Notes: generated by a model from the letters alone, not told the origin. DNA of 64,000 nucleotides from Apis mellifera (GCF_003254395.2 NC_037645.1:4827406-4891405); one strand, 5' to 3'. Shown: positions 24,201-36,299, counted from the first letter of the stretch. Program-made: numbers and translations.

Positions 24201-24530
24201 CCATTGAATTAAAGTATAAGAGTATAAGTATAATTAAAGTATAAGACTGTGTGTTTTATGTTGTTTAACGGCTAACTTCATAGATAATCCGGATTATTAA
24301 AACGAAATTTCATCTTTATATCATTCTAATATAATAACAATACAAATTATAAAGATCAATCTCGAATTTTCCCCAGAAAAAGAGACTAATCGAATTACGT
24401 TCGAACTCGTAGTTTTATAATTTCAGATAAAAAAATCATTAATTATTTCTCAACTACGAAAATCATTACCACAAAAATGAATCAAGGAATAACTTTAATA
24501 ATAATAATACTTAATTCCTCCTCCACTTAC

Positions 24531-24551
24531 CTCGAAATCTTTTTCCAAAAT
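24531..24551 (-). CDS. candidate 21-nt microexon
   Basis: Read on the minus strand, a long T/C tract ends in TATTGAACAG (acceptor AG at plus 24553-24552). Then come 21 nt, then a near-perfect donor GAG|GTAAGTGG. All three frames of the 21 nt are open; phase 0 reads ILEKDFE. Exactly seven codons between a strong acceptor and a strong donor is the classic form of a neuronal-type microexon, which must be frame-preserving. No neighbouring exon is recognised, so the gene cannot be named. Pyrimidine tracts are common in this genome and could yield the arrangement by chance. Confidence 0.3.
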
Positions 24552-24819
24552 CTGTTCAATAGAAAAAAGAAAAAGAAAACCAAATCAAAAAACGCGATAC
24601 AAACGATCCAAAGGATGTAACAAACGATCCAAGAAAGAAAAATCCAAGGGGATCGGAATCAACCTCGATCCATTCCTCCATTCCGTTGAACGGCCACGTC
24701 GCGAAACTGGAAGGGCCCGGATGCAAGGACACGGATGCTGTGCAGTCGGAGCCGAATCGTTCCTCTGCCGGCGGCGAGTCCGAGGAAAAAGAGGCGGGAA
24801 GGAGTGTGGTGAACCAAAA

Positions 24820-24900
24820 GAAAAGAAGAAAGGGAAGAGATGGAAGAAAGAAAAGAGAAAGAGAGACGGAGAGGAGAAGGAGGAGGAGGAGGAGGAGGAG
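24820..24900 (+). repeat. purine-rich tract ending in (GGA)n
   Basis: About 80 nt of mostly purine DNA, finishing with about eight GGA units. It explains the K/E/R-rich open frames on the plus strand and the L/S-rich frames on the minus strand here. Confidence 0.9.
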
Positions 24901-24976
24901 CACGAAATAACGGCCGTGGCCGGACCATTTGTCACTCCGCGAACGTCGCCCTCGCGAAGGGTCGCCCGGGATCAGA

Positions 24977-25035
24977 ATGTATTCCAAGGAGACCACGAGC
25001 AGCCAGCCTCCAATTTGGTCCGAGACGAACACAGG
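24977..25035 (+). CDS. candidate coding exon with start codon, unknown protein
   Basis: The frame begins ATG at 24977 and reads MYSKETTSSQPPIWSETNT, then one base before an ACACAG|GTAACG donor-type site (GT at 25036). The peptide has ordinary, non-repetitive composition, unlike the GGA-repeat frames before it. If the frame is not spliced, it ends at TAA 25074-25076 after GNGLYSSIGSSF. The donor is only moderate at positions +5 and +6. The frame is open upstream of the ATG back to a TAA at 24908. I do not recognise the peptide. It could be a first coding exon of an isoform or a chance open frame. Confidence 0.22.
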
Positions 25036-25039
25036 TAAC

Positions 25040-28000
25040 GGCCTGTACTCCTCGATAGGATCTTCCTTCTAATGTATTCACCCGTTCCTAACCTCTTCCC
25101 GCTCGACCAAATCCTCTCCTCTCCGCCTCCTCCCTCCGCGTCGCTTTTTCTTTCCACCGCGCTTTCCCTCTCTTCTCCCCCACGCGTTTCCTTGCCTGCG
25201 TGGTAACCACTTTTCCTTTGAGAAAGCTTTACGCTCGATAAAACGCTCGGGTGGCGGCCGAGAATCACGATCCCTCCGGTCAAATGGCCAAAGGGATGGA
25301 TCTAACCTGATGTCTCCTCGGCCGGGTTCCGGTTTACCAGACTCGCTTCCGGCTGTTGGGGGGAGGGGAAGAGTTGAGATTTATCTGGTGGAGCACTTTT
25401 TTCTCGATATCCTTAGAAAGGGAATCGTGCGAATCGTAAGAATTGTAGTTTCTTTGAGAAGGAAGTGAGGAAGTAAGTGTGAGTAACGTGTACTTATTAA
25501 GAGCTTGAGAAGTTAGCTTGAAAGCTACGAATTTATTTATCATCTTTTTGTTTTTTGTCTGTTATTTTTTTCGATGAACAAGTGATTCAGATAAGAATAA
25601 AAAAATTGGGAAAATAATGTTCTATTTGTGAACCAATATGGCTGCCTTAAAAACGAAGGACTGGCAGCTATTTGGAGTCTCGTTAAAATTTATTTATTGC
25701 GATGATTTATGAAAAGTAAGAAGGTATTTGCTATAATATTTCACGGGAAGGAAAGGTATAAAATAAATATTGAGAAAGCATATAGCAATGTAATACGAAA
25801 TTGCGGGTTTTTTTGTCGTTAACAAAATGAAACGGTTATTTTAAATTATAGAAAGAAAATGGTAAAGAAAATGGACTGACTGGATAGTTAAGATCTCGAT
25901 TACGTTCCACGAGATGAAATCCAGCAATGGCCTTGCAAAATTTCCCGCGTTCCGGAGATCTTTCGCATTCTCAATAGCGATTCACATATCACGAAACTGC
26001 GATACGACGTTCCCTCTGGATGAGTTTTGAATGGCTCGCAGCTTTTCAATTCAAATTTTCCTCGAATCTTTCTGTTTTTCCAAAGAAATACCACTTTTCA
26101 ATGGCAATCATTTCTATCATTCTCGAAACGAGAGAGAGAATTTTCCAAATCTAAAAGATCCTTTTATCAGAAGAAAAATTGTATTCGTTCAAAGAAAGAA
26201 AGAACTCATGTATTGAAAACTTACAAATTTAATAACAAATATAGCGAATAAGATTAAAAGTTAATATAACTCCACAAAAGAAATTCAATAGAAAGGATGA
26301 AGCGAATGATCCTTTAATTGCCCGACTTCTTCCCATTTTATTCTTCCACCTTTTTTTCTTCAAAATTACCACTTTCGAATAAAACATCGCGTTCAACTTT
26401 TCACTGTAACTCCCACAACGGTATTTAGACGCTTTCCAGCTTGTTTTCCCATCGGGACGGAAGGGAAATCCGGAACAAAGAAGAGAATACACTTGCTACA
26501 AACACGGTTAATCTCGGTAAGAAACATATTTCAGAGAGAAGACACCTCGAGTCACTTTGATCATCGTGATTACATGGGAAAAAAGAAGTGGTCCTCCCTC
26601 CCCCTCCTTCCCTTTCCTACTTCTTCAAATCTCACGTCCATCTCAGAGATATCCTGCACATCAAAAATGAAGAAGGGGACAGAGGTGAAACAAAGAAAAA
26701 TGTACAGTTGCATGTGGAAAGTACAGTAATTTCTGTACGTTAAAAAAAAGAATAAAAAAATCACATTGTTCCCTTGTTTTTACAACACAATTCTTTTTCA
26801 GTATATATGCAATAATTACTTTTGTGAGTGTGAAATACAATGAGATTAGATACTTGTTCCTTTTCTCTCTCTCTCTCTTTCTCTTTATGCAAGATTCGAG
26901 GATAACGAAAAACTGTACAAATTTGAAAATATATCAATTAAATATATATTGAAATTGAAAATTGTCGAATTCGAACAATTTTTTCGAAAAGTAAATACCT
27001 AAATCCTATCAGAATACAAAATTGCACAATATTTCCCTCTTTTTAACATCCTCTTCATTTAGCGAGCATTTTATATTTAAAATCGGATCAACGTCTCTCT
27101 TCCCACTTTCTCCTCTTCGACGCGAAATCTTGGGAAGGAAGACGGGGGTGGAGAGGAGGAGGAAGAGCTGGGTTTGAGAAAAATAAGGCGTGGATGGAGA
27201 AGAATCCATTACGTCGTCGGTAACGGTCAGAGGCGATCTTCTGGCGACCAAGGAGGTCCACGGGAGGAAGAAACACTCGGTAGGAATTGAATAAACATGC
27301 ACGGGGAAAGGCGAACGTCCCAAGTCGAAAATTAATGTCCCTGTAGAAGCGGTCGCGGCGGGGGATCCTACGGGCGAAGGGCAGCCCTTTAACTCCGTCG
27401 CGACGACCTTTTTCAGGAATCCAGTCTGGTATATACACACCAACCACCGTAAGAACCACGTTGGGCCTGCACCAGGCTTCTTCCCATATTGTCCACGATC
27501 AATTTAACATATCCGCGAGATCACAGAATGGCCCCTCCTCCCTCCCTCTCTTTCATTCTTCCTCTCTCCTTCTCTCTAGAGAGAAGGATTTCACTGGTTC
27601 TTTGGAGAAGAGGAGCCTTCGATGGTAATGGGAAAAGGGAGAAGGAGTGGCTCCTCCTCCTCCTCTCGTCGAAGGACCGATGCCAAGTGAAGAAGAGGGA
27701 AAATTCGTGTCGTCGAGCTGCGTGTTCCATGAAGTGTGTCATGAAAATTTATGGGATTAAAGGAAACTTGTCTCCCCTGATCGTTCTTTGTCGTGACAGG
27801 TGACGTAACCGTGTAAGCGGATGTTCTTTCGTTTGTTCACCCTGGAACGGAGAGGAAATTGGTTGGCCACGCCGTAAAAACCGTTCGTGCCTTTTTCAAT
27901 TGATCTCTTTCAGAGTTGAATAATTGGAATAATTTCATTACTTCAATTTCACTCGTTAAATATATAAACTTCGATGTCCATCTCGTCTCAAAGTAATTAA

Positions 28001-28390
28001 AATTTCCTTATATCCGTAGATGAATATTTTCACACGAGATCTTTGAATCATCGAAGAGAGAAAAAAGGAAAGGAAAGAGATTTCCACGCCACCGAACTTA
28101 CTATTAAAAATCTCGAAATAATCATCGATCTAATTTTCACGGCGACGCGGTCGCTCATAATGCCTTCTCAATACCGTGAAATCTCTCATAAAAATGTTTC
28201 CACCCGATGTGATATCCTCTCATTTCGACGCCGGGAATCCGGGATGCTTATCTCGCGATTTCTTGGCCGCTCGTGCGAGAAGCGGCGCGGTCCTCCTCCT
28301 CCTCCTCCTCTTCCTCTTCGAATCGAATCGACTTCCGGTCCCGTGAACGATATCATCCGTCGACGCGACGAGAATTCGACGAGGGCCGTC
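25040..28390. other. non-coding DNA, no convincing gene
   Basis: Open frames of up to 144 codons near 27.0-27.45 kb and up to 147 codons near 28.2-28.7 kb overlap antisense frames and contain no known motif. A weak exon-like frame at 26440-26516 is discussed under rejected items. CT-rich words and an acceptor-like CTCTTTCAG at about 27911 occur without partner donors. The remainder is AT-rich. Confidence 0.6.
28291..28311. repeat. (TCC)7 microsatellite
   Basis: Seven TCC units. Confidence 0.9.
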
Positions 28391-28395
28391 CCACA

Positions 28396-28426
28396 CACGT
28401 GGGGTGTACACGTGCGCGCACGTGTA
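28396..28426. promoter_or_regulatory. triple CACGTG E-box in a perfect palindrome
   Basis: CACGTG occurs at 28396-28401, 28409-28414 and 28419-28424. The last two lie inside a perfect 20-bp palindrome, TACACGTGCGCGCACGTGTA (28407-28426). CACGTG is the canonical site for bHLH factors such as CLOCK/CYCLE, Myc/Max, USF and MITF. Two sites mirrored about GCGCGC would suit cooperative dimers. The alternating GCGCGC core is also Z-DNA prone. Binding is inferred. Confidence 0.5.
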
Positions 28427-30058
28427 TCGGTTTAAAAAAACGGTCCCGTCATCCCCTTTTTCTTCGAGGAATCGATATTCCGAATCTTTTTTTGGACGTC
28501 GTCCCACCGCTTTTGAAACCGCGTTTATCGTCCTCCGTTTCTTTCTTCCGTTCCGATTCGGATCGCGGCTGACCGACGATAGAAAATTGAGAATGGAATT
28601 TGATTTCGAGGTGAGATGCGCTTGCATGGAATGGCAAAGACGCCCGCCAAGGAAATGGATCAAGATGCTATCCTTGATGGCTCCCTCTCGACGTGACGGT
28701 GAGAGATTGAGATTTCTTATTGCTCGATAATTTTATTTCCCATTTTATTCTCCAACTTTCTTTCTACTTTTTTTCGTTTGCGTAAAAGTAAGAATTGTTA
28801 AATATGGGGTCTTTTTGAATTCATAAAAATTAAACGATCATAATATAAAGTATTTGTGTGTTAATTATATAAATCGAAATTAAAATAGGAACTTGAATTT
28901 TCTATCATTGAATTATTTTATGTAAATTGAAAGCAAAGTATCTTAAACAGCACTGTTGTTACATTATATCTTTCTTCTTCTCTTTATTCTCAATTAAAGA
29001 ATCGGTGAACGTGATAATTATATACAGTGTTTGTTAAATATTAACGACTACTACGTAAAATCTATCATGAAATACCAATGGGAATCAGTTTCGTCATAGA
29101 AATTTCGTTACACGATTAATTCAGATTCCCGATAAAACATATTTTCAATCCGAAAGCGACGAGAATTAGCCATTCCAGTGAGAAGTAGCCATTAAAGGGG
29201 AAATATCTCGAAACCAAAATAGAAAAAAAGAAAAGTACAAGGGATGAGAAAAATGCTACGCCGGAGGGAATACTCATTTCTGACAAATAGCGTGGAAAGA
29301 AACGCGGATCGTTCGGAATTTTTCCGTTTCACCCATCCCCCTCTCTCGCGTGCGTGATACGCGTCGAATCTTATTTCGACCGCGCGTAGAATTTCCAGAA
29401 ACCTTATTTTTTTTTTTCCACCTCTCCGACAAAAGGCCAATTCGAAAATTAAATTTTCGACTTCAAATCCGTTTACCGCGAATGGAACTCTTTTATCGAG
29501 AAAATCCTACGATATCTAGAATTGCATCTGTCCCTTCTTCGAGTCTCGACCAGAAAATTAGAATTTGAATGCGAATTTCGAAAACAGGAGACGAGGATCA
29601 TTTCGAATGGATCCTTTGCAACGTTACGCGGAGAAATTTCCATTTAAGGGACTCGTTAATGATGTTTCCAATCACCATATGTTACATTCTCAAATATGCG
29701 TAATCGTGAACACGTGGTGATTCTGATTTTATTCGAAGTTGCAAGGCTTCAAAATAATTGTAAATGTTTAAAATTTTATCCTACCATCATTTTCATATTC
29801 CAAGAAAGAATTATTCTCGCGTACCTGTCTCCATTCGCTCCTCCTTTTCTCAAACTCTTACGCGTATCACGACACCAATAACGTCGAAGAGTAAGTGCTA
29901 TCGACGCAGTGACATCGCAGCTACGCGTTGCCGCTCGACGGATATAAATCTGCCAAAATTAATTAGGGTAGGTAAGCCGCAATTTAGCGTGCCTCCAAGA
30001 CAAAGTTGTCCCTCCCTCTCTCTCTTTCTCGTAACACCACCATCTTATCTACCCTTCC

Positions 30059-30075
30059 ACTCTCTCTCTCTCTCT
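30059..30075. repeat. (CT)n microsatellite
   Basis: Short CT run. Confidence 0.85.
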
Positions 30076-30309
30076 TTTTCCCCTCCTCCCTGCTGACTCG
30101 CCAGGCTCCACCGGTATAATATCCCTTATTAGAACACGGCTGGCAGAAACTGCGGAACGTGGATATCGGCGGAGAGGAACACGAGAAACGATGGTTCGGG
30201 GTTGACGGCGGTTTACTTGGCAAGTCAAACATCCTACAGCCTGCAATATCCTGGCCGGCCATGCTTGTAAGATACCGTCAAGGCTATACCGAATTGAACG
30301 AGCAACGAT

Positions 30310-30328
30310 CTCCTCCTCCTCCTCCTCC
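30310..30328. repeat. (TCC)n microsatellite
   Basis: Six TCC units. Confidence 0.9.
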
Positions 30329-30517
30329 CGCGCCAGCACCCCTTCTCAAACTGCGGCCTCGTGGGGGGAGCCGATGTGGGGCGGGTTTGGATGGGTTCGG
30401 CTCGCTTTCGGTGTCTCGCCACATCAAATGGACTGGCCGGCTCTCGGCTATGCAAAGTATGCGCACGTCGGTGAAACGGTGCTCGGCCAAGTTTGTCCAG
30501 GTACGGATAGGGAACTG

Positions 30518-30541
30518 ACACACACATACACACACACACAG
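30518..30541. repeat. (CA)n microsatellite
   Basis: CA run with one T interruption. Confidence 0.9.
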
Positions 30542-30796
30542 TTGGATCGCACAGTGATTAGAACCAGGTGACGTGATCGTTGTTTGGGAATAATAATAAT
30601 AATTGATCGATCGGGGGAAGGGGTTTAGAGTTTAGAGTCTCGAAAGTGGAAGATCGATCGTGTTCGAAAGGGGAGGTGGAAAGTAAAGGATTAGATCGGG
30701 GAAGGAGTTCGAGAGACGATGAGAGCTGTTTGATGGAGCGAGGTGAATTTATGATGATGCTTTTCTTATCTTTTTCTTTCTTTTCTTTCCTTTTAG

Positions 30797-33700
30797 CTTT
30801 TGGCTGAGATTTTGTATTACGCGTAAATATTATTTTTAAATTTATTGGGAGGGATGAAATTGAGAGAGAGAGGGATTTTTAAGGAACTTAAGTAACGCAA
30901 TGATTGTGAATAATATTTTATTCGAATAAGGAATTGTTTCTACATTTTTTTTTTTTAATGATTCAGTTTCTTTCTATTTATTTATTATGAATTAAATGAT
31001 AGATCGAATTATATTTAGGAAATTGGGTCGGTTGGATTAAATCTTTATTTCATTATATAAGATATTTGTAATATCCAAATGAATGTATATTCCCCAACCA
31101 ATAATCTAAGATAATTATATAATATAAAGAGAAGAGAGTAAAAAAGAAAGAATATTATAGATTCCTCGACGTATTATTCTAAATTACTTATTTCGATCAC
31201 TCAAAAGAATCTCTTCTTCCAATCCCCCTTTAATCAAATACAAAATTCCAATCCAATCACGAAATCGGCCCAATTTCCAAACAACCCCTATCTCACGATC
31301 CTTCGCATCCACTCCACTCCCGAACTTAATTCAACGATCATCCAACGTCAAACGAAATTCCACCACCTCCCCCTCCCCTCCTCGAAACACCTCGAGGATC
31401 ATCCTCGACCCCTTGATCGTAATACCATCGTCCGTCTCGACCGTCGCGACCCAAAGGGGACAAACAAATTCTATAGACGCTGAGAAAAGGTGTGGAGAGA
31501 CAAGAATAGGGCCAACGATCTGATCCGCGCGACGTTTTATTCTCGTCTCTCGGAGAAACGGAGACAGAGAGTTGAAAGAGGAACGGAAGAGGAACGATCG
31601 AAGAGCTGTCTCGAACACGTTCGCGCGAAGTCAGTCGAGAGACGTTTGCCAAGATTTCCCTTTCCTAGAAGAGGAGTTTCGAGCCGGGCATCGAAAGCGG
31701 ATTGTGACGCGATGTATCGAGGCGTGTGCTCGGTGTATAATATTCCTCCTCGGGAAACCCCCCCGCTCCGCGTGTTCCGCCACGTCCAAGGAGGAAGGCG
31801 CGTGTTTTCACAGCAAACATACGCGAAGAAGCGTCTCCGTGTAACAGCTTAGGGACGAGCAACGCGGGGGTGCTCTCTCTGCCTTTCGATCTCTTCGCGT
31901 ATCCCGTTTGTTCTTCCCGCTTCCGGACGATTGCTCGCGCGGAAACAGAAAAAGCAAACGGTATCCCCGGGGGTAGAGACGGAAGGGTGGGTTTGTTTCG
32001 GGGAGGGGTTGGTTGAATCTCATTTGACGCGTGGAAGATTTTTAAGCTGTGCTATAATGGTGAAAAGTTTTATTTCTTTTTTTTTTTTTGTATCTCTTTC
32101 GACGATTACGGATTACATTTATCTGAAAATATTTATTGTGTACAAATCTCAATTGATAATTTATCAATATATACAACGAGATGAATGCCAGCCACGTTGG
32201 ATTGATTCTAATTATGTTATTGTTATGAAATTGAATATTACACAAAAGTGGGAAAAACTTATAACGCGCGCATGAAGTGCTACGGAAACGAGGGAAAACG
32301 GAAAGGGGAAATTGATGAGCATTTTATTCCATCATCTCGTTCCATCCGACAAAAATATCACATCGCTTCAAAGAGCGAAGAAACTCGTACTCGAAACGGA
32401 CAGAGAGCAAAGGGAGAGGGTTGATAGCCAAAGATATTTTCCGGACGAAACGCGTTCAGGAACGCGTGTCCGCGCGACCGAGCAGGCCGAGTTTACCCCA
32501 GGTTTAATTCGATCCGCCGTTAATTGACGGCTTCTAACGAACGCTAGTCCCCCTTCCTTGGCCTCTTCGTCACTTCCACCCTCCTCCCCCTCCGCAGGCC
32601 GTTCGCAGCCGCCCCCTCCTCGGTGATAGCCGCATTGCAGCTGCAGCCTCGCAATTTGCAAACGCGGAAAATCCTCTGCGGATGGCTCGATCCCACCGGC
32701 GGATTTCTCCGCTTCGGCCGCTTGAATATGAATAAACTAAAATGCAACTTCGCTGTTCCATCCCTCTCTCTCTCTCTCTCCCGTCTGTTGGAATTTCCCC
32801 CTTCCCTCTTTCCCTCCCCCTCCCTCCAGAAACTCGTTACGCTAGTTATGCATTCGACAAAAGTGAGGGACGACAATTAAAGGAAGAGAAAACGACGCGA
32901 GGCGTTCTTCCTCCTCTCGCGTGGAGCAGTTCCACGGATCGACGGGTCTTTTAATGCTTCTTCCGGGAAGGGAGGGACGCACGAACCTGTAGTCTCCTCG
33001 CTTCTTGGCTGCTTTCGTCGCGTGTTTCCTTTGACGGATCGATCGAGGGTGCGATGGAGGGTGGAGGAAAGGGAGAGGAGAGAGGTTGGAGGATGATGCA
33101 TGAGTTCCATGAGTTGGTTGGTTGGTTGTTGGAAGCTGTTCTTGAATGCAGAAGAATGGAGATCAGGAGGATGGAGATTTTGCGTCGTTCGGAGGGAAAG
33201 GGGAGGGATAGAGGGTGTGTGAGGGAGAGAGAGAGAGAAAGTGGATCGTTTACGTTGGCAAGTTTTATAGGAAATTTTTTTGTCCCATTTATAGCTAGAT
33301 TGTCGGATTATTTCACTCGTTGTGAATATATTTAATTGATTTACCGAGGTTTCATTAAATTATATACATTATGGTTATTCTCGTCGTGATCTTCGTCGAT
33401 GTGGAAATGAACACGTGATATTCAACGGACTGCTCTGCTTTTTTCGTTTAAATACGGGTAGCGAAATACTTGTTATTCTTATTTTTAAAAATATTATTAT
33501 CGTATTAATGCAATTTTTCTGACAATTCTTTTTTTTGTCTTTCATTAAATAATTCATTAAATAAAGATTTGTATGTGATTGATAAGCAAATTAACGTTTA
33601 CGGATACTTTTTAGAATTTATTGTGTTAATAATCGGAGAAATAATATCATTCTTTGTAATTGATGGAATTGGATCGTGAATATTGAGATAATTTATGCAT

Positions 33701-35085
33701 ATCGATTCCTCCTATAATAAGAAAATAATTACTACCGAAATTGAACTTGGTTATTTTCCTTTCAACACGCGATTTTTCACAAAGTCTTCTTTCAAAGGTA
33801 AACTCATTCACCCCTCGTTCTTCAACCGGCTTCAAATTAACCTTAATCTAGTTACATAACAAATATTCGACTCTTCCACTCCGTGGTTAATCGATTATAC
33901 ATTCTTGGTCGTCCTTTTGCCATTCCTTAATGTCTTTTTGATACAATTTTCGTGAAATGAATTCCCCTTGGAGAGAGTAAGTCCTGGAACACTGCCCGGG
34001 CAATATCCTCCTTGTTCTCAGACCACTTTTATCAGGATTAAATTGATTCTACGCTAATAACGTAACAAGCATCTTATCCCTTTCAATATCTTTCCCCATT
34101 TTATCACGAATATAAAAGATAATCTTTGATTTTTCCCCCCCGTTTTTCTATTAATTTTCAATCCCAAAAGAATTCATCGTTATCATCTTCCAATTACGTA
34201 CATCATTCTCCCCTCTCTCCAAATCTATTAAAATCCATCAAACCAATTCGAAAAAAAAAAAATACAATTTCACAACTATTATATTTCTCGCCCTCATTTT
34301 TAAACGAATTTAAAAGAAAAAAAAAAGGAACACGATCACGAATCTCCTCCAATTAAACGACCGCGACAAAAGGAGATCCATCGTGAATCAGAATCAGAAG
34401 GGCTAATTTCACATAGGCGACTATTCCACCCTCGACGCATGTTATCTCCGTATACGGTGGTGGGATCCACCCACGCGCGGCCATGTTCCAACACGCACAA
34501 CTAGCCTCTCTTGCACAACTTGTTCGAAACCCGATACGCCTTTTTCTTCGAACGAGAACCTCCTCCTCCGTGCGGAGGACACTGATTGCAATAAATTGGC
34601 ATGCGTTCGTTCGCGTGTCGCTGCGAACGAACCAGGGATAGAGGGCCCGCCCTCTCCACTTTCCAACCCCCTCCCTTCTGTGCGGGATTCAATTTGGCGA
34701 AATTATCCTTTTCTTGTTCGCCAAGTAATTTCATAGAAAAACGACGGATCGATAATTGCCGCGGCGGGCCACCAGGTTTTAGGTAAATGCAACGTTGATT
34801 GCGGTAAGTTCATTAACCCCTAGCCGCGGCGAGGGGTGTGTAGAAAATTGCTACTAGCTCTGCCCCGGCTTCTTCACCATCGAGAAGGGTGGTGGATTGG
34901 TCGGGTTAGCCGACGCATATCTGGCCCCGTTTCATCGATTTTTTCACAAAATTTCTTTGCGAGATTTGTTTAAAATTGATAGAGAGATTGAATCGATACA
35001 AAAGTTGTTGTAAATTGATTTATTTAAATTAAAGTTGTATTTGACGAAGAGAAACACAAATGAATTATATATTACGAGTTGTAAT
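30797..35085. other. non-coding DNA, no gene seen
   Basis: It begins right after a very strong pyrimidine tract ending CCTTTTAG (30796), with no partner donor. GC-richer sections at 31.3-32.0, 32.4-33.2 and 34.4-34.9 kb hold open frames of up to 120 codons on both strands without motifs. Donor-type GTAAGT words stand near 33978 and 34807 without a clear acceptor and exon. Confidence 0.6.
32763..32781. repeat. (CT)n microsatellite
   Basis: Short CT run. Confidence 0.85.
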
Positions 35086-35089
35086 TTAA

Positions 35090-35176
35090 TTTGATAGAAT
35101 GTTACAGTGATTACTAGACTTAATGGGAATAGAGGAAGTACAAAGCTAGCCGTGATTACTGTGAGAATACATTGAA
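35090..35176 (+). ncRNA. candidate miRNA-like hairpin
   Basis: TTACAGTGATTAC (35102-35114) pairs with GTGATTACTGTGA (35152-35164) over 13 consecutive positions, three of them G-U. The stem continues toward the loop with TAG/CTA and CTT/AAG after a small bulge, leaving a loop of about 21 nt. Outward it continues, after an internal loop, with six more pairs (35090-35095 with 35171-35176). The shape resembles a pri-miRNA, but the sequence matches no miRNA I can recall. Confidence 0.2.
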
Positions 35177-35789
35177 ATTTGGATTTGAAACACGTTACAC
35201 TATAGGTGCTCAGGACTTGGAAATTGATGAAAAAGAATCTTTCAGAAAATTATACATCACGCGTCATTTCCTGTATTTACCTCGTTTGAGAAAAGGGAAA
35301 AGATACGCTCACGCTAATATTTTCTATTCTTCCAAAAGACTATTACTACTTACTTCTACCATATCATCCTCGACATTTTACTCGAACAAAAAAAGAGGCC
35401 AATTTCCATGCTAATAATTACGCAAATTTCATTCATAATTTGTATTCGAAAGAAAAAAAAAAAGGAGAAGAACGAAAGCTCTGTTATTATTCTTATTGTC
35501 GAATGTGAAACACGAGGAGAACGGAGAACACCTTCCTCCGCGAAACAACTAACATTACAGCCTCGTTATCTACGATATACCCGTTCATGCTGCCATCGAG
35601 GTCCATTATTAGAGTTATAAAGGGCAGGAACCATGCTCGTTGCTTATAAAAGTCCAGTTTGCTCGAGGAACGGTGTATCGAAAAAGGGCTTGGCCGGGTT
35701 ACAATTTCCATCCGCTAATGGCGTCGTAACAAGATCAAACAGGGCTTTAAGAGGGAAAGGGGCCACGCAGCGCCGCCTAGGCGAGACGC

Positions 35790-35819
35790 ACACACATGCG
35801 CGCGCGCGCGAGCGCGCAC
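35790..35819. repeat. alternating CA/CG run, Z-DNA prone
   Basis: CACACACATGCGCGCGCGCG followed by AGCGCGCAC is alternating pyrimidine-purine DNA with a (CG) core. Confidence 0.8.
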
Positions 35820-35969
35820 CTTTTTAAAAAACAAGTCCCGTGCAAACACGTGGGCCGGCGTGAACTGAAACAATGTAACGCAAACAGATTAGCCGACGAT
35901 GAATTCCGTAACGGCGTTCGGTAGTATTTATACAAAGTAGTCCGTGTCTTGGCTGTTTGACGAGCGGGG

Positions 35970-35991
35970 CCAGCCAGCCAGCCAGCCAGCC
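35970..35991. repeat. (CAGC)5 microsatellite
   Basis: Five CAGC units. Confidence 0.9.
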
Positions 35992-36299
35992 TGTTTAAAC
36001 GAGCAGACGGCCGTGTATTTACTTTACTCTTCGCCTTGTCACTGGCCATTTCTCTTCGCGAGCAATTACACCGGCCGAACTCGCTGTTTCGCCGTTTAAC
36101 ATATTTGTTAATGTCACGGTAACCAGGAGCGACGGCCCGTCCTGGAAACTTTCGATCGACCGCCGTACAGCTTCAACCCATTTTTCCCTCCTCTCGCTCT
36201 CGTTCGCCCTTTCGCTTTCTTTTTCGAGGTTAGGAAGTTTCGATATGGAAAGTAATGGTTTGTCGCGACGATATATATATATCAAATACTACGTTGGAA

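Larger units (their letters stand above)
20370..24525. other. non-coding DNA, no gene seen
   Basis: CT-rich repeats at 20639-20675 and a GA tract at 21252-21286 stand out. GC-richer islands lie at 20.45-20.9, 21.75-22.3 and 22.9-23.25 kb, with open frames of up to 113 codons on overlapping strands and no recognisable domain. A TTCGAATC word near 23030 resembles a tRNA B box but has no cloverleaf around it. The rest is AT-rich. Confidence 0.6.
28430..30790. other. non-coding DNA, GC-richer around 30.2-30.5 kb
   Basis: The patch 30.15-30.53 kb is GC-rich with overlapping frames on both strands (up to 119 codons). One plus frame ends near a TGTCCAG|GTACGG donor-like word at 30501. Proline runs there come from a TCC repeat. 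No domain is recognised. The other sequence is AT-rich. Confidence 0.55.

Noticed and set aside
24556..25032. 158-codon minus-strand open frame, the longest in the window.
   Set aside because: It translates the reverse of a GGA/GAA purine tract into Leu, Phe and Ser runs; no domain, and plus-strand frames overlap it fully.
26440..26516. Possible exon between GCTTTCCAG and CTCG|GTAAGA, with an open 25-codon frame beginning LFSHRDGREIRN.
   Set aside because: The pyrimidine tract is weak and open frames of this length are common by chance; nothing in the peptide is recognisable.
30797..30826. Very strong pyrimidine-tract acceptor followed by LLAEILYYA and a stop.
   Set aside because: Nine codons carry no information, and long T/C tracts ending in TAG are expected often in this genome.
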